Source of the DNA: Poa pratensis
Taxonomy: Eukaryota; Streptophyta; Magnoliopsida; Poales; Poaceae
Direction of reading: 5' to 3'
Assembly (NCBI GenBank): GCA_947311845.1
Contig: CAMZMU010000111.1
Coordinates: 12,442,743-12,506,742, forward strand
Length of the DNA stretch: 64,000 bases
This document shows positions 58,796-64,000 of this stretch, one piece after another; positions within the stretch are counted from its first letter, which is position 1; the number at the start of each line of letters is the position of its first letter. A model generated the notes under the pieces. It had not been told where the DNA came from, searched no databases, and worked only from the letters and a program-made list of their open reading frames with translations. The position numbers and the translations under genes were made by a program.

Positions 58796-60389
58796 AAAAA
58801 AAAAATCATTACCAATCAAAACTTATTAATAAGGTTTTTATCTTGAGTAAAAAGTGTAGATTAGGTTTCTATAGTCACAACATGCATACTTTAAAATTGT
58901 GTAATTACATCAACGAGGTTCCAAATAGTCCACATGGAAGTAGAGCAGTTTAGCAATTTTAGAGCAGCTGCTCTTCACCTACACTCTGTGATACGTCAGT
59001 TCCAAAAAACTATTAATGGACATGATCAAGATGTCATTTCTACCATGAGAAATGTGAACCCAAGTAGAATTGATCTGTATACAATTTATATTATTTTTTT
59101 ATACTTATATTATAACAGACAACACTTTTAACTAGTATAATGTTATATTTCTTATTTGGTATTTCTAACCACATAAAATTGGTAAATTTAATTATAACAT
59201 CTTTTTATATAGTCGTGACTTATGTAGTTGATAAATACATTTGCATTGAGTTAGATTTAAACTATATTTTTAGCATAGTTTTTTCGCCAATTAATTTCAG
59301 ATAACTACATAAACTAAATAGCACATGCATATTTATAGTAAAGATATCTAATGATATGTTCTAACAAATATCTTTAAAGTGGGTGTTGGCATAAGCATTG
59401 GCTAACATATTTATATAAATTGACTGTTGGCACGATGTTTACCCCTATTTTTGTGGTCAAATGTGTCTTCCAAGTTATAGTGGGTGTATGATTAGATAAC
59501 ATGGTGCACATGGTGCATACTTGTTATTTAGATGGAATCAAAATAGTAATCACCGACGAATAAATGAATTATATAGATTCTCCTGATTTAGTGTAAGTAG
59601 GATTTGATTGTTTAATATGGCCGTTAGCAATATGCTCCTTACCATCTTCTCTATACAACACTCGTGCATGTTTCGTAAATAATGATTTGTACACAAAATT
59701 AAGCATGCAAATCTATGTTGACATTATTCGAGTAAAATAATAAAAGGGTCATATGAGGTAGGGGTTCCCCTTTTTTCAAAAAATAAAAAATATAACTAAA
59801 CGCGTTGCCTTTGTTTAGATTGGTATGTTCTTATGTATGTGGTACACACTATTGGTCAGTTGAGTGGATTGTTTTCTTCAGATTTAGCCTTCAATAAATA
59901 CTGAATAGTCTATTAGATATAATAGATAATAATATAGTGGTTATTAGTACGGTCTTTCTGTTTGCCCGGCCTGTGAGCCAGCCCTTGTTACTGATTTCAG
60001 AGTTTAATGGGACAACTGATGCTGCCATGCTGGTATACACGTTTGGGAGTACTGGAAGGCGTTGGCGCGCTTTGCTGCGCTCGAGGGTATTACTGCGGTT
60101 ATCAATACATGAAATGCTGATCTGACTAAAATTAGTGTCTCATAAATGATCGGGTACAAATTCATACCCTTTTCAGAAAAAATTACACGTATTGGTCTAG
60201 CACCTGCAGTGTAAATTGTATAATACAAAAGTGACAACTTTGAATTGTTGTAATCTCTTCAAGAGGTGAGCACGACAACTGGCGTGTGGACGCGGAGGAG
60301 CCGTGCGAGGCGGGGCTAGTCGAAGTGCAGCCGGATGCAGAGCTTTTGTGTCTCGCTCGTGCTCGTGCTTGCAGGGAATGAGGAGGCAC
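58796..60389. other. AT-rich spacer
   Basis: About 1.6 kb with no gene, LTR or clear MITE ends. Short ORFs are unsupported. Confidence 0.5.
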
Positions 60390-61990
60390 AATGAGGATGG
60401 GGAGGGGAGGAGGGCCGCTTGGGTGGCTCGTTAGTCGGAGCTACAAACAGGAGCCATTGGTGGTCGTGCACGGGAGCAGAGCGATGGCAACACTCGAGGT
60501 CGAATCCCTCTCGATCTGTGGTGCCTTTGAGAAGTGGTGGTGGATTCGAGGTCGAATCGGTCTGAGTTCTGGTGGAGCTGCCGGACTCGCGGCCGAATTG
60601 ATGGGACAAGAGGCGGCGGTGGTCACCGGAGGAGAGGCGTCGGGCGACATGAAAATTCCGATTCATGGTTGCCGTGCACATGTTGGCCTTTCCGTTTTAT
60701 AGTAGCGGCCCAAGTGTTTTGCAGCACTTCTTTTTGACAAACTTTTTTTGGTAGAATTTACATCAAAGTCAGAAAAAAGAAGTTGGAGCACGATTTTGGC
60801 TACAAATGACGTAATACGGATGAAAGTCGATGGTGGCTACGCGAGGGAGGAGAGAGACGACCAACATCCCTCGAGGCCGAATCCTCCCAATTTGTGGTGG
60901 CCTTGAGCAATGGTGGTGGATTCGCGGCCGAATTGGTTAGAGTTGTGGCGGAACTGTCGAATTCAAGGCCAAATCGATGGGAGAAGAGGCAGCGGTTGTC
61001 ACCGGAGGAGAGGCGTGAAGGCGGCATGAATCTTTCGATTGACAGTTAGCGTGCGCGTGTTGGCCTTTTTGTTATATAATAGTAGCCCAAACTTTATGTA
61101 TTTGCATCACTTCGTGTTATTTTTGGCAAAATTTATATCAACGGTAGGTGTTGGAGCAAGATTTTTTGCTCCAAATGACTAAAAAAAGTTATGCCATAAA
61201 ATAGGGAAGCTATTGAAAATGCTCTAAGAGAGGGGCGGCACCGTAGTTTCAATTCGTTTGTAGTAGATAGAAAAGTGAGTTTGGTATTTCACTGATGGCA
61301 AAAAATATTATTTCTACATTGATCTGATGTAACCAATGGAACGTTGACACGTGGAGGAACCATGGAGCTCTATTCCTAGGGAGCTTAAATATGGCAAAAA
61401 AAACATTGGAGCAAGATTTTTGGCTACAAATGACCTAATACGGATGAAAGTCGATGGTGGCTACACGAGGGAGGAGAGAGACAACCAGCATCCCTCGAGG
61501 CCGAATCCTCCCAATTTGTGGTGGCCTTGAGCAATGGTGGTGGATTCGCGGCCGAATCGGTTAGGGTTTTGGCGGAACTGTCGAATTCGAGGCCAAATCG
61601 ATGAGAGAAGAGGTAGCGGTTGTCAACGGAGGAGAGGCATGAAGGCGACATGAATCTTCAGACTGGCAGTTAGCATGCGCGTGTTGGCCTTTCTGTTATA
61701 TAATAGTAGCCCAAAATTTATGTATTTGCATCACTTGGTGTTATTTTTGGCAAAATTTATATCAACGGTGGTGTTGGAGCAAGATTTTTTGCTCCAAATG
61801 ACCTAAAAAAAGTTATGCCATAAAATAGGGAAGCTATTGAAAATGCTCTAAGAGAGAGGCTGCACCGTAGTTTCAATTCGTTTGCAGTAGATAGAAAAGT
61901 GAGTTTGGTATTTCACTGATGGCAAATAATATTATTTCTACATTGATCTGATGTGACCAATAAAACGTTAACACATGGAGGAACCATGGA
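60390..61990. repeat. Three-copy degenerate tandem repeat with retained antisense ORFs
   Basis: Units 2 (about 60790-61380) and 3 (about 61410-61990) are close copies with a 625-bp period (for example AATACGGATGAAAGTCGATG at about 60813 and 61438). Unit 1 (about 60390-60720) is more diverged. Each unit has a minus-strand ORF (60316-60681, 60800-61027, 61424-61651) with the shared pattern SSGD/SSVD...SHRFG...NPPPLLK. No family recognised. Confidence 0.75.
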
Positions 61991-62206
61991 GCTCTATTCC
62001 TACTAGGGAGCTTAGATATTGGAGGGATATGCTTGCTACATCGGTTAATCACCTAAGATAATCCACCGCAATTCTAACACTCATGCTCTCTTATTCCTAT
62101 CATCTAAGGAAAAAGAAATGCTCTCCTATTCCTATCCCTATGTTATTGCTGTAGAAAGCACTGTTCTGAATTTCCATTGTTACTCTATCGTTATGAGATG
62201 AGGAGA
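61991..62206. other. Unassigned spacer
   Basis: Nothing recognised between the tandem repeat and the duplicated 3' flank block. Confidence 0.4.
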
Positions 62207-62430
62207 AACGATAACAGCACAACAGCAGTGCAGAAGTTATAAAGTGAACACTATAGTAAGCAATGCAGAGTGGTAGACAATCAAAGTGAAAGCTGTAAAA
62301 TAGGCGCCAACTTCTTCACAAGTGCAAGGTAAAGCTTCCAGAACTTCTTCACAAGTGCAAGGTAAAGCTTCCAGAAAATCTTTTACTACATAGTACTCTA
62401 CTCAGTACTCACCACGCACGCCAAAAGAAG
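62207..62430. repeat. 3' flank block duplicated at 58600-58795, with a 33-bp tandem repeat
   Basis: The block matches 58600-58795. Internally, CTTCTTCACAAGTGCAAGGT is repeated at about 62311 and 62344, a 33-bp duplication that the other copy lacks. Confidence 0.8.
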
Positions 62431-62622
62431 AACAACAAAATCAAATAGCACCTACTCCGTATTTATTACGAGAGAAAAGAAAGGTTAGGGAAAAGCAGAG
62501 CAGAAAGAGAACCATGTACACTAGGTAAAAGCAGAGGAAGACCATCTCCATGCATCTCGGCCTAAGTTGCAGAGCGAGCTGCTGCTGCTGACATCGAGCT
62601 GCCACGATCATCTACTCTTTGC

Positions 62623-62996
62623 TCAGGCGTTGGCGGCGAGCTTGGCTGAGGCCGGCAGCGGGCTCCGCATGGGCGTGCGCGGCGGCGCTCCAAGCCGACG
62701 CCCCTCGGCGTCGTAGTAGATGGCCCCGGAGAACTCCAGCGGCTGGCATCGCTCCCCATGAGTATCTCCTTCCTCCACACCCCGTCCTCCGCCGCCTGCT
62801 CGAAGCTCCACTCCTCCGCAACCGCCGCGTCCTTCTTCCTCCTGGGCCACGACAGCGCCTTCTTCGTGAACGGCACCACGGCGCGCGAGGACGGGAAGGA
62901 CAGCCGGCGCTCCTGCAGCCGACGCGCCGTCCGTGACAGCCGCCGCGCGCACCGGCCCATGAGCGCCGCCACCGCCTGCGCCAGGCTCACGCCCAT
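62623..62996 (-). CDS. Small conserved plant protein of unknown function (one -1 frameshift)
   Basis: Single exon, start MGVSLAQAVAALMGRCARRL, basic N-terminal half, then VWRKEILMG. After one base lost in a G-run near 62755, the frame continues ERCQPLEFSGAIYYDAEGRR to SAKLAANA. With that base the gene is exactly 124 codons plus stop. The motif ILMGE-CQP-EFSG-IYYD is one I know from small plant proteins of unknown function. No signal peptide is obvious. A TATA-like CAAATAC lies about 95 bp upstream (near 63090). Confidence 0.75.
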
Positions 62997-63126
62997 CGTG
63001 CTTTTCCGGTTCTTGTTTTCGCTCCGTGCTTGGAAGGTTCTCTCTCTCGTGGTGCGCTTCTGCCTTTGTGCGTCGCCGTTTCCCGGGTATTTGTAGCGTG
63101 GGAGCCCGAGGTGGAAAGTCCAACAA

Positions 63127-63733
63127 GCCGGTCGGGTCGGGACCCGGGACGGTTCGATTAGTTAATGAAGTGCAAGAGTTAATCAGTACTTACTTGTGAG
63201 CATATTAACTGAGTGATGGCGATCCATGGATTGGGTTTAGCTTGTGGGTTGCAGAATTACGTGTCGATCATAGGTGGATAGGTCCGTGTTGTTGGCAGTT
63301 GAATTAAATTGAGCCTAATCGTGTGACTTTGCTGATTGAGAGCTTGGAAGTTGACGGCTGGAATCAGGAAGGAAAATAAGTTACCAATTTCGTCGGCTAT
63401 ATTTCCAAAGGAGATGTATTCTAAATATTTGGCCTCCTCCACATATGGATAGATAAAGCACAGCGCCTGAAGAATTCCCAGGGAAGACTTGGGTAGGATC
63501 ACACCTTAGGTGAGATCGATTAAGAATTCCCAATATGTACTCTGCACGGTATTAACTGTGTCTTACTGTATGCAATTGCATTGCAGTTACCCATAACAAA
63601 ATGAATATCCATATATAGATGCTGCAAGTACCAACTAGACGATACAAAACTCGAGTCAGCTACGGAATGGGTCGGTCAAGTCAATTCATCGGGTAAATAT
63701 ACAAATCCGTCCAAGAGAACGGCGTTTTGTCAC
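63127..63733. other. Unassigned spacer
   Basis: About 600 bp upstream of the small gene. No element or ORF with support. Confidence 0.4.
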
Positions 63734-64000
63734 ACGGGTGCCATGACACCCGGTATTTTGATTATTTTTTTGTCGCCATTTTAAGTTTCCAAAAAATTCG
63801 TAAAAAATACTGGACATTGACAACTAATTGAACTATGATTCTGAAAAGTTTCAACGCGAAATAGTTTATATTGCGCCCTACACATCGCGTTGAAACTTTT
63901 CAGAATCATAGATCAAGTGCTTGTAAATGTCCAGTATTTTTTTCTGATTTTTTGGAAACTTAAAATGGCGACAAAAAAATAATCAAAAAACCGGGTGCCA
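63734..64000. mobile_element. Long-palindrome MITE, cut by the window end
   Basis: Two arms of roughly 110 bp are near-perfect inverted copies (GGCGACAAAAAAATAATCAA against TTGATTATTTTTTTGTCGCC; TTGAAACTTTTCAGAATCAT against ATGATTCTGAAAAGTTTCAA). The outer motif GGGTGCCA recurs at both ends. The right terminus is just past the window. It would form a strong hairpin in RNA. Confidence 0.8.

Overview
The window is nuclear DNA of a grass, most likely a Triticeae species (wheat, barley or Aegilops). Evidence: nested Ty3/gypsy and Ty1/copia elements with LTRs that start TGATACGTC, primer-binding sites matching tRNA-Asp and initiator tRNA-Met, Stowaway, Tourist and hAT MITEs, GC-rich first exons, and GT-AG introns. 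There are no operons, CRISPR arrays or rRNA/tRNA genes. Family names come from protein motifs and terminal structure read by eye, not from database searches.

Layout. (1) 1-12.7 kb is a nested transposon stack: an old LINE was split by a copia element, a gypsy element then landed in that copia, and a second gypsy LTR fragment landed in the LINE. (2) 12.7-19.6 kb holds a Tourist MITE, a gypsy-type region with a six-exon ORF, a gypsy integrase remnant, a LINE remnant and a hAT-like element that carries a second LINE 3' end. (3) 19.6-35.7 kb is a gene island: a duplicated promoter-plus-exon-1 fragment of HSP70-17, a GAUT-type galacturonosyltransferase, the 14-exon ER chaperone HSP70-17 itself with an exact ERSE motif upstream, and a partial duplication of its last four exons. 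(4) 37-48 kb has an intact six-exon gene of unknown function, an F-box gene, and a head-to-head pair consisting of a PPR gene and an ArsA/GET3-like ATPase gene. The ATPase gene has a MITE inside an exon. (5) 48.5-57.4 kb is an uncharacterised ORF split by a young non-autonomous gypsy element that encodes only gag and protease. (6) 57.4-64 kb is MITE- and repeat-rich DNA around one small conserved plant gene of unknown function.

The main points for follow-up are these. The young gypsy LTR contains a decayed copy of its own primer-binding site, so the LTR appears to have grown past an old end. The same element has 40 bp of host flank repeated in front of its 3' LTR. A MITE in the ATPase exon might be removable as an in-frame intron. 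A duplicated HSP70-17 segment serves as an empty-site control that orders two MITE insertions. Otherwise coherent genes are broken by single-base deletions, always -1 and mostly in short homopolymers, which looks more like sequence error than independent gene decay.

The cellular genes do not form one pathway. HSP70-17 acts in ER folding, GAUT in Golgi pectin synthesis, the ArsA-like ATPase probably in plastids and the PPR protein in organelle RNA metabolism. The F-box protein would act in ubiquitin ligation.
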